In this document: one piece after another, positions 9,379 to 19,991 of the stretch
Layout of the letters: every line of letters begins with the position of its first letter
How positions within the stretch are numbered: the stretch's first letter is position 1
Assembly (NCBI RefSeq): GCF_024448955.1
Contig: NZ_JAMOIH010000011.1
Coordinates: forward strand, 1-64,000
DNA length: 64,000 nt
Source of the DNA: Stutzerimonas stutzeri
GTDB taxonomy: Bacteria > Pseudomonadota > Gammaproteobacteria > Pseudomonadales > Pseudomonadaceae
Direction: 5' to 3'
Program-made: the position numbers and the translations under genes
The notes under the pieces: model-generated
Database searches by the model: none
What the model saw: the letters and a program-made list of their open reading frames with translations, nothing else
Told to the model about the DNA's origin: nothing

Positions 9379-10659
9379 CTAGTTGCAACGCACCACCCAT
9401 AACTGATCCAGCCTGGTTGTGAAACTTTGGCTCATCATCTCCCGTCGCATGCCCCAGTCCGGCGCGGTGGTTACACGGCCTGGCCGGAGGGTGTTGCGGC
9501 CCCACTTGGCGTTGATTGCATCGAGCACCCCCATAACGCGCTCCGAGGCAGCAGGTTGAGTTTGGGAGAATAGATCACCGGTGTACTCGCCACGCTGGCA
9601 CAGGTCCATTAGCAGGACCTCGGCCTTGCTGAACGAAAATCCCTCGCGATAGATGTGCTCCAAACCGGCGATCGCCGCTCGGACGATGTATCGGGTGTCG
9701 TCGGTGGGATACGGCAGCTCACACACCACGCCTTTCGCAAACTTAGGCTCGTCGGGATTGAACATGCCGGTCCGGATGCTGATTCGGACACGCTTGCACA
9801 GTGACTGCTGGCCCCTCAGCTTCTCGCTGGCCCTAGCAGCGTATGCCGCCACTGCCTCCTTGATTGGCTCCAGCTCGCGCAAGCGCTTGCCGAACATCCG
9901 CGAGCAGCAGATTTCCTGTTTGGATGGCGCGAAGTCCTCCAGATCGAGGCACGGCGTCCCGCGCAGTTCGCGTGCGGTTTTCTCGATGACCACGCTGAAT
10001 TTTTTGCGCAGGGTCCAGGCATCCGCGCTGGCTAGATCCCAAGCAGTACGTATGCCCAACCTGTTCAGGTGCTCGGTCATCCGGCGACCGACACCCCATA
10101 CATCGCCGACGTCAGTCACGCGCAGCACCTTGTCGCGCCGCACCGGGTCGAGAAGGTCCACTACCCCACCCGTCTGCTTCTGCCAGCGCTTCGCTGAATG
10201 GTTCGCCAACTTGGCGAGCGTCTTGGTCCCCCCAATGCCCACCCCGACCGGGATACCCGTGCTGCGCAGTACCTCAGCGCGGATCCGCCTGCCGAGCACT
10301 TCGACGTCTGGCACACCGGTAAGGTCGGCAAACGACTCGTCGATTGAGTACACCTCAACCGCAGGCACCAGGCTCTCGATGACCGTCATGACGCGCTCGC
10401 TCATATCGCCGTACAGTGCGTAGTTGCTGGAAAACACCACAACGCCCAAACGCTCCAGGTCGCGCCGGATCTGAAAATACGGCACGCCCATCTTGATACC
10501 GAGCTGCTTTGCCTCGGTTGAGCGCGCGATTACGCAGCCGTCATTGTTCGAAAGCACGACGATAGGCGTACGGCGCAAGTCTGGTCGGAAGACACGCTCG
10601 CAGCTGGCGTAGAACGAGTTGCAATCGATGAGGGCGATTGCCCGCTCAGTACTTGCCAT
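9379..10659 (-). CDS. umuC: Y-family DNA polymerase V catalytic subunit, UmuC/RulB-like
   Basis: The 426-residue protein carries the Y-family palm signatures [15 protein letters not shown] near residue 10 and [12 protein letters not shown] near residue 100, followed by helix-hairpin-helix, little-finger and C-terminal UmuC domains. Length is normal for UmuC. It performs error-prone translesion synthesis together with cleaved UmuD. The start overlaps the end of umuD by 14 bp, so the two are translationally coupled and share the LexA box at 11094-11109. A umuDC copy in accessory DNA resembles plasmid or ICE-borne rulAB loci. Confidence 0.94.
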   Translation of the reverse strand: MASTERAIALIDCNSFYASCERVFRPDLRRTPIVVLSNNDGCVIARSTEAKQLGIKMGVPYFQIRRDLERLGVVVFSSNYALYGDMSERVMTVIESLVPAVEVYSIDESFADLTGVPDVEVLGRRIRAEVLRSTGIPVGVGIGGTKTLAKLANHSAKRWQKQTGGVVDLLDPVRRDKVLRVTDVGDVWGVGRRMTEHLNRLGIRTAWDLASADAWTLRKKFSVVIEKTARELRGTPCLDLEDFAPSKQEICCSRMFGKRLRELEPIKEAVAAYAARASEKLRGQQSLCKRVRISIRTGMFNPDEPKFAKGVVCELPYPTDDTRYIVRAAIAGLEHIYREGFSFSKAEVLLMDLCQRGEYTGDLFSQTQPAASERVMGVLDAINAKWGRNTLRPGRVTTAPDWGMRREMMSQSFTTRLDQLWVVRCN

Positions 10660-11077
10660 GGATTCGGATGCTGTATGACACCACGCCCCATACGTAGAGT
10701 TCTTCGCTTTCGAGGAGGTACCGCGGCGGGAACTTCGGATTGGCCGAGCGCAGAATGACCTGGCTGCCGGCTCGGTCGAAAATCTTGACCAGAGGCTCGT
10801 TATTCAGCGCCGCGATGATCACCTCCCCTTTCTCGGCCTCTCGTCCCCGGTCGATGATCAGAATGTCTCGGTCGAAAATGCCGACCTGGATCATGCTCTC
10901 CCCGTCTGCACGCGCCAGGTAGGTATGCGGAGCTCGGATGTTCATCAGCTCGTCGAGCGAGATGCTCCCCTCCATGTGGTCCTGCGCTGGGCTCGGGAAT
11001 CCCGCGGGCACGCAGAAACTGAAAAACGGCAGTGCAATTGTGGTGGGAGCAGCAGGTCCCAATATGTGGACGGGCAT
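10646..11077 (-). CDS. umuD: UmuD/RulA-like self-cleaving translesion synthesis subunit
   Basis: The 143-residue protein is a LexA/UmuD-type S24 peptidase. The cleavage site is Ala25-Gly26, the nucleophile is Ser61 in GESMIQ and the base is Lys98 in PLVKIF. RecA-stimulated autocleavage would produce UmuD', the partner of UmuC. A perfect LexA operator ends 16 bp upstream of the start. It is the first gene of the umuDC operon and is divergent from an SRAP gene. Confidence 0.94.
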   Translation of the reverse strand: MPVHILGPAAPTTIALPFFSFCVPAGFPSPAQDHMEGSISLDELMNIRAPHTYLARADGESMIQVGIFDRDILIIDRGREAEKGEVIIAALNNEPLVKIFDRAGSQVILRSANPKFPPRYLLESEELYVWGVVSYSIRIHGKY

Positions 11078-11093
11078 GGTACAGACCTCATAA

Positions 11094-11109
11094 CTGTATG
11101 CGCATACAG
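11094..11109. promoter_or_regulatory. LexA (SOS) box between umuD and the SRAP gene
   Basis: The sequence CTGTATGCGCATACAG is a perfect palindrome that matches the CTG-N10-CAG LexA consensus. It ends 16 bp before the umuD start on the minus strand and 50 bp before the SRAP gene on the plus strand. One operator could therefore control both directions. Confidence 0.92.
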
Positions 11110-11159
11110 TATTCTGAGGCTAGAGCCCGGTCAATTGAACCAGATGTGCGGGGGCACCC

Positions 11160-11873
11160 ATGTGTGGACGTTTCGCTCAGTACCGAATCGCTTATGAATA
11201 TCTGGACAAGATCGCGGTGCAGCTACCTTTGCCCTTGCGTGGCGGCGTGAATCCTGAGCCGATCGGACGCTACAACGTGTGTCCGCAATCAATGGTTCAG
11301 CTCCTGCACCAGGACGATGATGGGCTGCGCATGGAGCCAGTCAAGTGGGGTTATGCCCCGTCGTGGGCACAGGGGAAACGACCATCAGCGATAAATGCCA
11401 GGGTGGAAACGGCCGCAACTAGCAGGTTTTTTCGCGACATCTGGCAAACCGGTCGCGCAATAGTGCCCGCTGATGGTTGGTACGAGTGGAAGAAGGACGC
11501 GGCCAACCCGAAGATCAAGCAGCCCTACTACATCACGCTGCGTAGCGGCGAGCCGATGTTCTTCGCAGCGCTTGGGCGGTTTCAACGAGGCGGCTCGCTG
11601 GTACCGCGAGACGGCGACGGCTTTGTTGTCATTACGTCATTCAGCGGTGCCGGCATGCTCGACATTCACGATCGGCGTCCTTTGGTTTTATCGCCGCAGT
11701 ACGCCGCGCGATGGATAGACCCGCATTTGCCGCCGCGCGAAGCAGAAAAGCTCGCGCTAGAGCATGGTTTGTGCGCGGAGGAGTTCGAGTGGCATCCGGT
11801 GGGCAAGGCCGTCGGGAACGTGCTGAATGAGGGGCCCGAACTTATCGATAGGATCGACCAGCCACTGGTATAA
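11160..11873 (+). CDS. yedK: SRAP/YedK (HMCES-like) abasic-site shielding protein
   Basis: The 237-residue protein begins MCGRF, with the catalytic Cys2 exposed after removal of Met1. It has the conserved INARVET, DGWYEWKK and DIHDRRP segments of the SRAP fold. SRAP proteins form a thiazolidine crosslink with abasic sites in single-stranded DNA and protect forks. The gene is divergent from umuDC with a shared LexA box, so it is probably SOS-induced as part of a damage-tolerance module. An alternative ATG slightly upstream would lose the invariant MCGR start. Confidence 0.92.
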   Translation: MCGRFAQYRIAYEYLDKIAVQLPLPLRGGVNPEPIGRYNVCPQSMVQLLHQDDDGLRMEPVKWGYAPSWAQGKRPSAINARVETAATSRFFRDIWQTGRAIVPADGWYEWKKDAANPKIKQPYYITLRSGEPMFFAALGRFQRGGSLVPRDGDGFVVITSFSGAGMLDIHDRRPLVLSPQYAARWIDPHLPPREAEKLALEHGLCAEEFEWHPVGKAVGNVLNEGPELIDRIDQPLV

Positions 11874-12297
11874 ATTAGCCAGGACGCTTTTCGGCGAGAT
11901 GAAAGGCGTTTCGCTCCGATGGCCGTTAGTGACGACCAAATCAAATGCCAGCTTTTTTCTAGCTCGCCACTGCATGGGCTAAAGCTACGGTGAGGCGCCA
12001 TAGCTTAGAAAAGTGAGCTAGGGAATTCGCTAAATTCCGAACAGCGAACTTGAACCCACCGCTCTAGGGGCAGATAGCCCAGCTTCCGCTTACGGCCAAA
12101 AGCGGACATTTTTAACTTCTTAGTAGCGCCCAACTGAAAGGCCACTCCAATCTGAGCATTTTTTGTATGGCGTATCCGGTTAGGCTGCCCAATTCGCAGT
12201 TTGCTCGCCACAAAAACCTCAGAGTGAATGATAATACTGAGGTGTTTCTTGGCTATCAGCTTTGCAAGTGCGAGGCTACCTGTCAAAAGGAGGTGAT
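11874..12297. other. Intergenic region before the STAND-like defence gene
   Basis: No supported gene. It contains the promoter of the following gene and a perfect Shine-Dalgarno run (AAAAGGAGGTGAT) just before the ATG at 12298. A minus-strand frame at 12005-12286 shows no recognisable features. Confidence 0.4.
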
Positions 12298-15200
12298 ATG
12301 AGTCTTGCTGGCATACGATCTAACCGTGGCGACGGCTATCAAACCTTGGTTGCGTTTGATTGGGCATTGACCGTCCTATCCGACGAAAACTATCAGTGGC
12401 TCGAAATTGATTCGATAACTTATCTAGTCGACGATATTGTCATTGGAAAAGCTGATGGCACTGTTATCGCATGCCAATGCAAAAAAATCAAATCGACTTC
12501 AAAGAGTGGTCTACTATTGATCTCGCGGGCGAGCTTGATAAAGCTGCAAGACTGATTAGTCAGAATGAAAATTCTAAAGTTTATTTTTATTCGAGAAACA
12601 ACTTCGGAAAGCTAGGAAAACTAAAAGAACATAGCGAGACTCAGCAAGATGCGAACGGCTATGAAAGTAGCTTAAGCAACGAAAACCACAAGACAGACAC
12701 CACCCTGTCAACATTGCTCAACTCCTGCGCTCCAAGTCTATCAACCTATGAGTTTCTTCGTTGTACAGAGTTTGAAACTAGCGGCACTCTAGAGCGTATG
12801 CAAGACCAGTTACGAGAGCGATTACGTAATATGGTCAGTAACCTGGATGCAGCATTTAATGCACTCTGGGTTCATCTAGATCACTTGGGCGCCCGAATGA
12901 GTAGTGAGGGATCGCTCTCAGTCGCTCAGCATCGGTTCACCAAATCCAATCTTGAAGCTATTCTTAACAAGGCAGGAGCGCTATTAGTTCCTCCCGTAAA
13001 TATTGCGGAAGTTCGTGCATCATTTTCCAGTGTTTCAGCTATCGGAAGATCATGGCGACGCGATGTAGCAGGCCAGAGAATACCCAGCCCCGTGGTGGAT
13101 GATCTGCTGGATGCAATCAACTCGGGGCAACGCGCTATCTTGCTTACCGGTTTACCTGGTTCGGGGAAAACCTGCGTGATGCTGGATGTACAGGAAACCT
13201 TGGAGCGAAACGCACAGCATTGCACGAGTATCGTGCCGCTCTTCATCCAGTCTCGCGAATTTGCTGACTTGGCTACCTTTCAAGATCGACATGCTTTTGG
13301 ACTTTCTGATCAGTGGGTGAATCAAGCTGCACGTATTGCAGAAAGTGCGCATGTTGTTGTGATAATCGACTCCCTGGATGTGCTGTCTATCGCACGAGAC
13401 CATCGTGTGCTTACCTATTTTCTATCTCAGATAGATCGTCTCCTATTTATTCCAAATGTGAGCGTAGTGACCTCTTGTCGAGACTTCGACAGGCATTACG
13501 ATCGCAGAATTGCGGAAAGAAAATGGGATTGCGAATTAAAATGTTTACCCTTGAATTGGGATGCTCAGATAGCACCATTACTGGACGCATTGGGGATTAT
13601 TTCCGTTGACATTGATGCTGTTACGCGAGAACTAATTCGAAACCCTCGGGAGCTTGCATTATTCGTCGATTTAGCACTGCGGGAAGGAGGCTTTAACGTC
13701 ATCACCAGCCAGGCGTTGGCACAGCGTTATCTTGATGGGATTGTGCGAGCCGATGCCTCGCTTGGTGATACTGCGATACGAGCAATTGAAAGCATTGCCG
13801 CAGAAATGCTCGAATCACGCAGTTTAGTTGTACCATATCAGCGCTTTCCTGCATCGCCGGAAATTCTACGATCATTGTGTAGCTTAAATGTTTTGCAAGA
13901 AACTCAGGATGGCAAGCTAACCTTCGGGCATCAGACACTACTAGACGTTCTAGTCATCAGTGGAGCCCAGAGAGCCGGTGTTACGCTGAACCAATTCATT
14001 CAGAGTTTGCCCCCGGTACCCTTTGTTCGCCCCAGTATTCGTAGCTTTGTTGCGCAGTTGGCTCTTGGGGAACGGCGTGAATTCAGAAAACAGATACGAG
14101 CAGTATTAACAGGTAAAGCAGCCTTTCATATCCGGCGCTTGGTTGCTGAGTCTTTCGCAGAACAGCTGCCCGTCGACGAGGACTGGCCCTTAATACGCGA
14201 GTTACGAGGAAATCACCGCGATGTTTTTCAGGTGATATACACCTCCGCCAATGCTGTCGAGTGGCATCGATTTTGGCTTAAATATCTGGTGCCCATACTT
14301 AAGGCAGGGCGAGATATGGAAGGCTACGTGGGGCATGTGCATCAGATATCTCGCTGGAAGAATGAAGATCCAGCATCAGTTGTTTCATTCTGGCATGAAG
14401 CACTATCTCTAGATTGGGTCGATCATAATCAATTAGTTCAGCAGTTGCCACTGTACTTATCTGAAATTTCAGCAAAAAACGTAATCCTAGTTGTTCCGTT
14501 GCTTAAGTCGCTTCTGGATACGCCCTCAACCGACCACTACTTCTTAGGGCGCTTGGTCGCTTGCTGCGTAAATGCTGGGGTTATAGGAGATGATCTGCTT
14601 TGGCGTTATGTGGCTGGTGGCATTGAGGAAAAAGATCTTCTGGAGTACCGGTTCGATAAAAATTTGCGCTGCCAATCCCATGAGTTCGGCGATCGTCAGG
14701 ATAATTTTGTCCAACAACGTATGCAGCAATCTACGAGATTGCTTGATCTGGCTCTGGCGTCGATTGAGCATTGGAGTGAAATACGCAGCTCACGTTATGG
14801 AGAAACCCGTGTAGGCTACCGATATGGATTTCTGAGCGAGACATCGTTCGAACAGACACATAGTCGGCGAGACATGCATCACGTAGATAACATTGATGCT
14901 CTACTCGATGCAGTAGAGGCCTCAATTCTCCATCATGCAAAAACGCATTCACGCTGGTGGCAAGATAATCGAGCGCGTCTTTGTTTCAATAAAGAAGGGG
15001 CATTGCTGTACTTTGGGATACAAGCTTGCACTGCGACACCTGTAGCTAATATTGATCTGATCGGTTGCATGTTGCGTGACCAGAACATCCTTGAGTTTCA
15101 ACTGAACTACGAATTGGGCACGCTAATTCGATCAGCATTTATGCTTCTAGATGAAGCAATACAAGATGCTGTGGCCGCTACCATATTAAATATATTTGAT

Positions 15201-16862
15201 GAGTACGCATCAGAATACTGGGTGCTAAAAAAACGTGCGGAACTAATTCTTGCAATCCCTTGCTACCTGCGCTCACCAGAGGCGCAAGCAGTGATTGACG
15301 AGTATGGGAAAACGGTTGGAGTAACTGATCGTCAGCCGGATGTTCGTTCGTGGGGTGGCGTAGTCATAGCGCCGTTTTCATTCGATGTATTTCTAGAGGC
15401 CAGCGATAGCTCGGTGATGCACCTACTAGCGCACTACAGCGGCTATTCAGATTGGCACGGGGTTGATTTTCTGGTCGGTGGTGAAAGTGAAGTTGGCATG
15501 CAACTTCAAGAGGCTGCCTCTCGGCATCCCACTCGATTCATGAGGCTTTTGCCAAACTACTGGTCTGACATTTCAGCAAAGTTTCGCGATGACATCATGG
15601 ATGGTGTGGCCAATTACTTGGCCCATCGGCATGGAAACCTGCGAGCGGGCGAACATTGGATACCTATTGAGGAGCCAGAGGCTACAGCTCTAGCTAGTCA
15701 AATTCTCGATGAGCTTGAAAGACACTCTCAGCACTGGCGGCTCCGGCGTCCCGCAGCCAAAGCATTGGAAGCCTGTGCCAATGTTGTAAATAACCTGATT
15801 GACGCCGAACGACTTGTATTTTTAGCCATAGCTTTTCTGCGCCTTGAGGAAGACGACCCGTACAGGAGTGATAACGTTTGCTTGATCTCGCTGGGGATCA
15901 ATATGGCTAAGGGCGATGTAGCCGAAGCCTTAACAATATTAGCTAGTGACGTTCAAAAAATTGGCGGTTCGTTCCCCGAGCTATTACTTCCCACATTACG
16001 TCGTTTTGCAGGAGATGAGCATCCTGCGATTCGCGCAGTAATTCTTCGACGACTGCCTTATTTGCAGAGCAAGAATTTTGAGCTGGGTTGGAGCCTATTT
16101 CATGCTGCTATGCAAGATGCAGACGGGCTCTGGAAGATCGCCGAACCTTGCCTCTATTATGCTTATCACAATAATTTTGCCGTAGTAGAGCCTTTACTTA
16201 AGCGCCTCCGCTGTGAAGGCAAAGGAAAAGATTTAGAAACATGGGGGCGTATTTCAGCTTTATGCGCCCTGTCTAAACACATCAACATTGCTGATGTTAT
16301 ACAGGACTTGAAGGCTCTTGATGCTACAGAGGCATGGCTGGGTGCTGCATCAGTCTGGGCACATACTGAAAATATTCAGCAGCAAGGTGAGGGGTGCTTT
16401 GCTGGGTTGAAAGCAGGGTTAAATGCCAGCGGCGCACATGCATTGGCTGTTGCCGAAAAGCTTGAGCGTATTTTCGGAGATCAAACACCCCCTATTTTTG
16501 CGCCTATAGAGCTTATTCGAAAATGTTTTTCAATATTCGAAAATGACAGTCATAGTGAGAGAAAACACCATAGACTTTACGGTTTTCATAAGTGGCTCAA
16601 CACGATTGCGGAATATGACACAGAGCTTGCCCTCGAGGCACTCAGAATCTATCTGGCATACGTAAAAAAGAGCCAACCATATCTTTACGACCACGAAAAC
16701 AGCCTCACCCAACTGATGACGAGGCTCTTTGCAGAAGCAGAAGAACTAGAAGAGTCCGACGAGGGTTTGATGCTGAGAAGTGTTGTGGAGATACAAGACA
16801 CTTTACTTTCGCTAGGAGTAAATGGTGTAACCGATTGGCTGAAAGCTGCCGAGCGCCCCTGA
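12298..16862 (+). CDS. PD-(D/E)xK-like nuclease fused to STAND-type NTPase, frameshifted at an A7 tract (defence-like)
   Basis: The real start is probably ATG 12298 behind a strong AGGAGG. The first 61 codons encode MSLAGIRSNRGDGYQ and then VDDIVIGKADGTVIACQCKK, which look like the D...QxK core of a restriction-type nuclease. Right after these lysines an A7 run (12481-12487) shifts the frame by -1. The original frame stops at 12555, while the rest (from about 12488 to 16862) continues KNQIDFKEWS in the -1 frame without a break. It then carries a P-loop (GLPGSGKT, about residue 287 of the joined protein), a Walker B (VVVIIDSLD) and about 1,100 residues of mainly helical sequence. This order (nuclease, STAND NTPase, long helical sensor) is that of phage-sensing defence proteins. 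The exact family is not identified. The break may be a natural one-base deletion, recoding or a sequencing error; the reader may see the second part annotated alone from 12471. Confidence 0.78.
12481..12487 (+). repeat. A7 homopolymer at the frame break of the defence-like gene
   Basis: Seven A residues follow TGC in the upstream frame. Eight would restore one continuous frame (AAA AAA AAT). A single P-site slip of -1 on the run would also join the two frames. The run is short for classical phase variation but can support polymerase or ribosome slippage. Confidence 0.7.
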
Positions 16863-17089
16863 TTTGGCTTAGATCCAGTAGCTATCTCATAGGGAATTGA
16901 TTGACAGCTCCTGGCCGGAAGCTGCCCGTGGGCCTCCACTTTCGTAGCCCAGCCACCCAACAGGTACGCAAGAATTCCGGCGTGAGCGCGGCAAAGCGCT
17001 CAAACTATAGGTAGCTACAAGACCACTCCTATTGCCTCACAGGCCATCAGCCGAGCTGCATCTGAACGGTCAAACCAACAGGAGGTACC

Positions 17090-17983
17090 TCAGCCGTCGG
17101 CTATTTCAGACCTACGCTCTCTGTCTCGCTTAACACTAAGGGCCAGCTCAACCGCACGCATTCGCGTGGGCACTGTATCTCTCACCTTTGAGAAATCAGC
17201 ATCGCTTGCGGGCTTCACCTTAACAGCCTCTGCTCGTCCGGTTCGTTTATCGCCGTACCGGCTAATCGAATCGGTCGCCTGGTGACCCATGACATACGCC
17301 ATCTCAACCGCAGACATGCCTGAAGCTTTCAAATTTGCTCCGAACTGGTGACGAAGCGTGTACATGCTCGGCACCTTCCTCCTACCGAATAGCTCAGTAG
17401 CGACTTGGTGAAGCGCAACGCGTATTGAATCCATACTGCGCGGCTGACATTTAAAAGCAGCGAGAGCATCTCTCAAGATGTTACAGACACCATCGTCAGC
17501 CTCGAGCGCTCGGCTAGCGCCGCGTAAACCGTTGTGGCTAAGCTTTGCACCGGATATATGGACGCGCCGGCCATCGATGGAAATGCCGTTAAGCTCGCAT
17601 GGTCGCGCTCCGGTAAGAGATATCACCATTAAAGCTCCCGCTTCGACAGGCATATCTCGTTCAGCCAGACACCGTAGCCACGCCTCGAAATCAGCGGTAG
17701 AAAGCTTCTGCGGACGTCGCTGCTTTTTCTTTCGCGGCAGATTTAACACAGTGACCGGATTGAGCGTCCGATTGATTTCTTGGGCAGCCCAGAAATTTCC
17801 TCGACGCTTTTGATCAAACGCCAAAGCGTTACGTAGGCGCCGGTAATAATCCGGGCGGTAATCAGGGGCCGCCCGTAGCAAAGCACCAATAATATTGAGC
17901 TCATCAAGCTCAACGCCCTGCATTCGAGTCGCATAGAAATTACTGGCCAAACTAATGTAGGCGCTTTGAGTCTCTGCATTCAT
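17090..17983 (-). CDS. Tyrosine recombinase/integrase
   Basis: From ATG 17983 the protein has 297 residues. Catalytic positions are Arg127 (TGARPCEL), Arg211 with Tyr in the box II histidine position (YTLRHQF), His234 (MGHQATDS) and nucleophile Tyr243 (SRYGDK). An N-terminal SAM-like core-binding region precedes them. The ATG at 18025 would add 14 residues (MCGMCHANNNKKSS) that look non-native. It sits inside the island, not beside the ssrA-like att site, so it may serve a smaller element. Seven 8-bp repeats lie 120-175 bp upstream. The specific att site it uses is unknown. Confidence 0.85.
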   Translation of the reverse strand: MNAETQSAYISLASNFYATRMQGVELDELNIIGALLRAAPDYRPDYYRRLRNALAFDQKRRGNFWAAQEINRTLNPVTVLNLPRKKKQRRPQKLSTADFEAWLRCLAERDMPVEAGALMVISLTGARPCELNGISIDGRRVHISGAKLSHNGLRGASRALEADDGVCNILRDALAAFKCQPRSMDSIRVALHQVATELFGRRKVPSMYTLRHQFGANLKASGMSAVEMAYVMGHQATDSISRYGDKRTGRAEAVKVKPASDADFSKVRDTVPTRMRAVELALSVKRDRERRSEIADG

Positions 17984-18102
17984 ACTACTCTTCTTATTAT
18001 TATTTGCGTGACACATGCCACACAATCAATTATTGCAAATACGAAAACAAAAAAACAACAGCCAGAACATTATTTTTTATATAACCCCAAAAGCCAAATA
18101 TT

Positions 18103-18158
18103 GCAAAAATGCAAAAATGCAAAAATGCAAAAATGCAAAAATGCAAAAATGCAAAAAT
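18103..18158. repeat. Seven perfect tandem copies of GCAAAAAT
   Basis: The 8-bp unit repeats without error from 18103 to 18158, upstream of the integrase on its promoter side. The unit length is not a multiple of three and the array is not inside a believable gene. It could be an iteron-like protein-binding array, recombinase accessory sites, or a slippage-prone spacer that tunes integrase expression. Confidence 0.9.
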
Positions 18159-18511
18159 TCTATTCTTTCTATATTGCATTCCGGACTTTGGTTCGTTGGC
18201 CAAGGACGCACCATGCTACCTGATCCCACAAGACGATCCACCGGGAGCAGCACATTGGCCGACTGGATAGCGCTGAACATGAGCAGGTGCTTCCGCTCTT
18301 TCAGTCGATTTACATTTTAAAATGTCAGAATGAGAGGAGTAATTTTAAATTGCGCACACAGCCTGTGTCGGCAAGACGGACTGGCGCGATCGCTTACCGA
18401 GATACCACTGCCCATGACATACGTCTTGTACCACTTTAAATTATGAAATCATGGGCCGGACACCTCTACGAGATAGGTAGGTCGAACGGGTTTCGGGGCA
18501 TCAACCAGGAG

Positions 18512-18527
18512 CTGTATAAAAACACAG
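18512..18527. promoter_or_regulatory. Candidate LexA box upstream of the unknown gene at 18598
   Basis: CTGTATAAAAACACAG fits the CTG-N10-CAG rule and is followed by TA as in the extended consensus. It lies 70 bp before the next start codon, where a LexA site would block a promoter. It is less symmetric than the umuD box, so this is a candidate only. Confidence 0.55.
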
Positions 18528-18597
18528 TATAGCCTATTGCTTTTTTTAAACGGAGGAACTTAGAATTATGGACAGAATAACAACCTGAGGAAAAAAC

Positions 18598-19032
18598 ATG
18601 TCTATCCTAATTCTTAACTGCGAGTGCGACGAATTCGGCGGTCAATATCTAGTAGTCAGCATTCACGGTGTGGAGCACTGCGTATCACTTGATGATGACT
18701 ATCCGGAGCAAATCCCAGATTCAGACGATATAGTCCACCGCATTAATGCAGATGACTTCAATGAGCTTTCAGATAAGGTACGCTCCTACGTGCGCAAGCA
18801 CAGCATCGCCCCCATTCATTCTCTCGATGACGTTAGGCTGCTTGCGATGCGGCTCGGCGATATTAAAGCAAAGACCTACGAGATCTACGAAGAAGGTCTT
18901 GGCCTCACGCTCCGTGACTGTAACGTAGATAAAGGTGTACGCACCCTAGCTCGTAAATTTCAGAGCACATATCAGGCACATCGCTGGTTGACCGAGCAAC
19001 TGGATATTTTGGGTTTCAATGCGTCACGGTAA
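18598..19032 (+). CDS. Unknown protein, possibly SOS-controlled
   Basis: The 144-residue acidic protein is not recognised. It has no signal peptide or membrane segment. The N-terminal part reads like a beta-rich domain (MSILILNCEC...YLVVSIHGVEHCVSL) and the C-terminal half looks helical. The start has a usable GAGG 10 bp upstream. A LexA-like box lies 70 bp upstream. It sits between the recombinase and a toxin-antitoxin pair in accessory DNA. Function is unknown. Confidence 0.65.
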   Translation: MSILILNCECDEFGGQYLVVSIHGVEHCVSLDDDYPEQIPDSDDIVHRINADDFNELSDKVRSYVRKHSIAPIHSLDDVRLLAMRLGDIKAKTYEIYEEGLGLTLRDCNVDKGVRTLARKFQSTYQAHRWLTEQLDILGFNASR

Positions 19033-19481
19033 GCTTGCAAGCGCTAATTTCCAGCTATTGCATTCCTAATCAAAAGCCGCATGCAACCGCAGGTGTGTTA
19101 TAGATAAAGACGTTTAATCGACTAAATTGACTTCAATGCGACTCGGTTAGACGTTGGCTTATTGGTAGACCACCTGATTAACTTGAAGCTGCTCACTTCA
19201 AATCTTTACTGTCTCGGTAGCCTTTCATTTACCAACGCCCGGCAACCGACGCGCGCTTTATAGATTGAACCAACAAAGGCGCATGGATCATGGTTCATCT
19301 ACAGCAGACGAACCGTAGTGCAACATTCGGAGATCGCAATACCGCTAGCGTATAAACCACACGCAAAGTATAGAGATAGCGATCACAGGGAACGTAGCGG
19401 AGGAAGCGCTTCATCTCATCCTTGAGATGGCGAAGAGCGTGCCTTATGGCGCATCGTGTTTCCATGGAAAAACAGCTCTCA
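19033..19481. other. Intergenic region between the unknown gene and yhaV
   Basis: No gene, repeat or clear terminator seen. The two flanking genes converge on this stretch. A minus-strand frame overlapping its left end has no protein-like features. Confidence 0.35.
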
Positions 19482-19991
19482 CTACACCGTTGTCGCCCTA
19501 GCCAATGATTCCTGCATCCGCAGCAATTCTGTTTGCGCCTCAGCCAAGAGCCGATCCCAGTCGTCAGGCGGGTGCCCGCTTTCCAGCATTTTTCGAAACA
19601 CCCGATAGGCATCGTCGCTACTTTGATAGGCGCGTTTTGTGTCTTCGTCATTCACCCAAGCGAAGACGATCACCTTGCTCGGGGCGTGGTAGCGAAAAAA
19701 TAGTCGGTACTGCTGAAAGAACTTAGCGCGAAACCAGTGCTTGTGATCGTCACCGAGCGTCCCGCCCTGGCGGTATTCCGGTCGAGTCGGATCTTGTGGG
19801 ATGACATCAAACGCCAGCTTGATGACCGCAGCCAGTCGTTTACTGGCATTCTTCTTCACATACCCGACGGGGTCTTTTTGCTTAAAGGTCTCGACTTGCA
19901 GCGCCAGCGCTTCCATCTGTGCGATGAAAAGTGGATGAGCAAAAACCGTCCAGCCATGAATGACAAAAGGCTCGGGCTTTCCTGCGCTCAT
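19482..19991 (-). CDS. yhaV: Type II toxin YhaV
   Basis: The 169-residue protein has the YhaV signature FVIHGWTVFAHPLF at the N-terminus and the RelE-like core segment KHWFRAKFFQQYRLFFRY, followed by VIVFAWVNDEDTKRAY. YhaV is a ribosome-dependent RNase that halts translation. Its start overlaps the antitoxin stop by four bases (ATGA), so toxin is translated after antitoxin. Length is normal and no damage is seen. Confidence 0.94.
   Translation of the reverse strand: MSAGKPEPFVIHGWTVFAHPLFIAQMEALALQVETFKQKDPVGYVKKNASKRLAAVIKLAFDVIPQDPTRPEYRQGGTLGDDHKHWFRAKFFQQYRLFFRYHAPSKVIVFAWVNDEDTKRAYQSSDDAYRVFRKMLESGHPPDDWDRLLAEAQTELLRMQESLARATTV

Noticed and set aside
12005..12286. Minus-strand frame of 93 codons before the STAND gene
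   Set aside because: No domain, start signal or codon pattern of a gene; it overlaps the likely promoter and ribosome site of the plus-strand gene.
18077..18280. Minus-strand frame with repeating FLHFCIFA residues
   Set aside because: It is the translation of the GCAAAAAT tandem array, not a protein gene.
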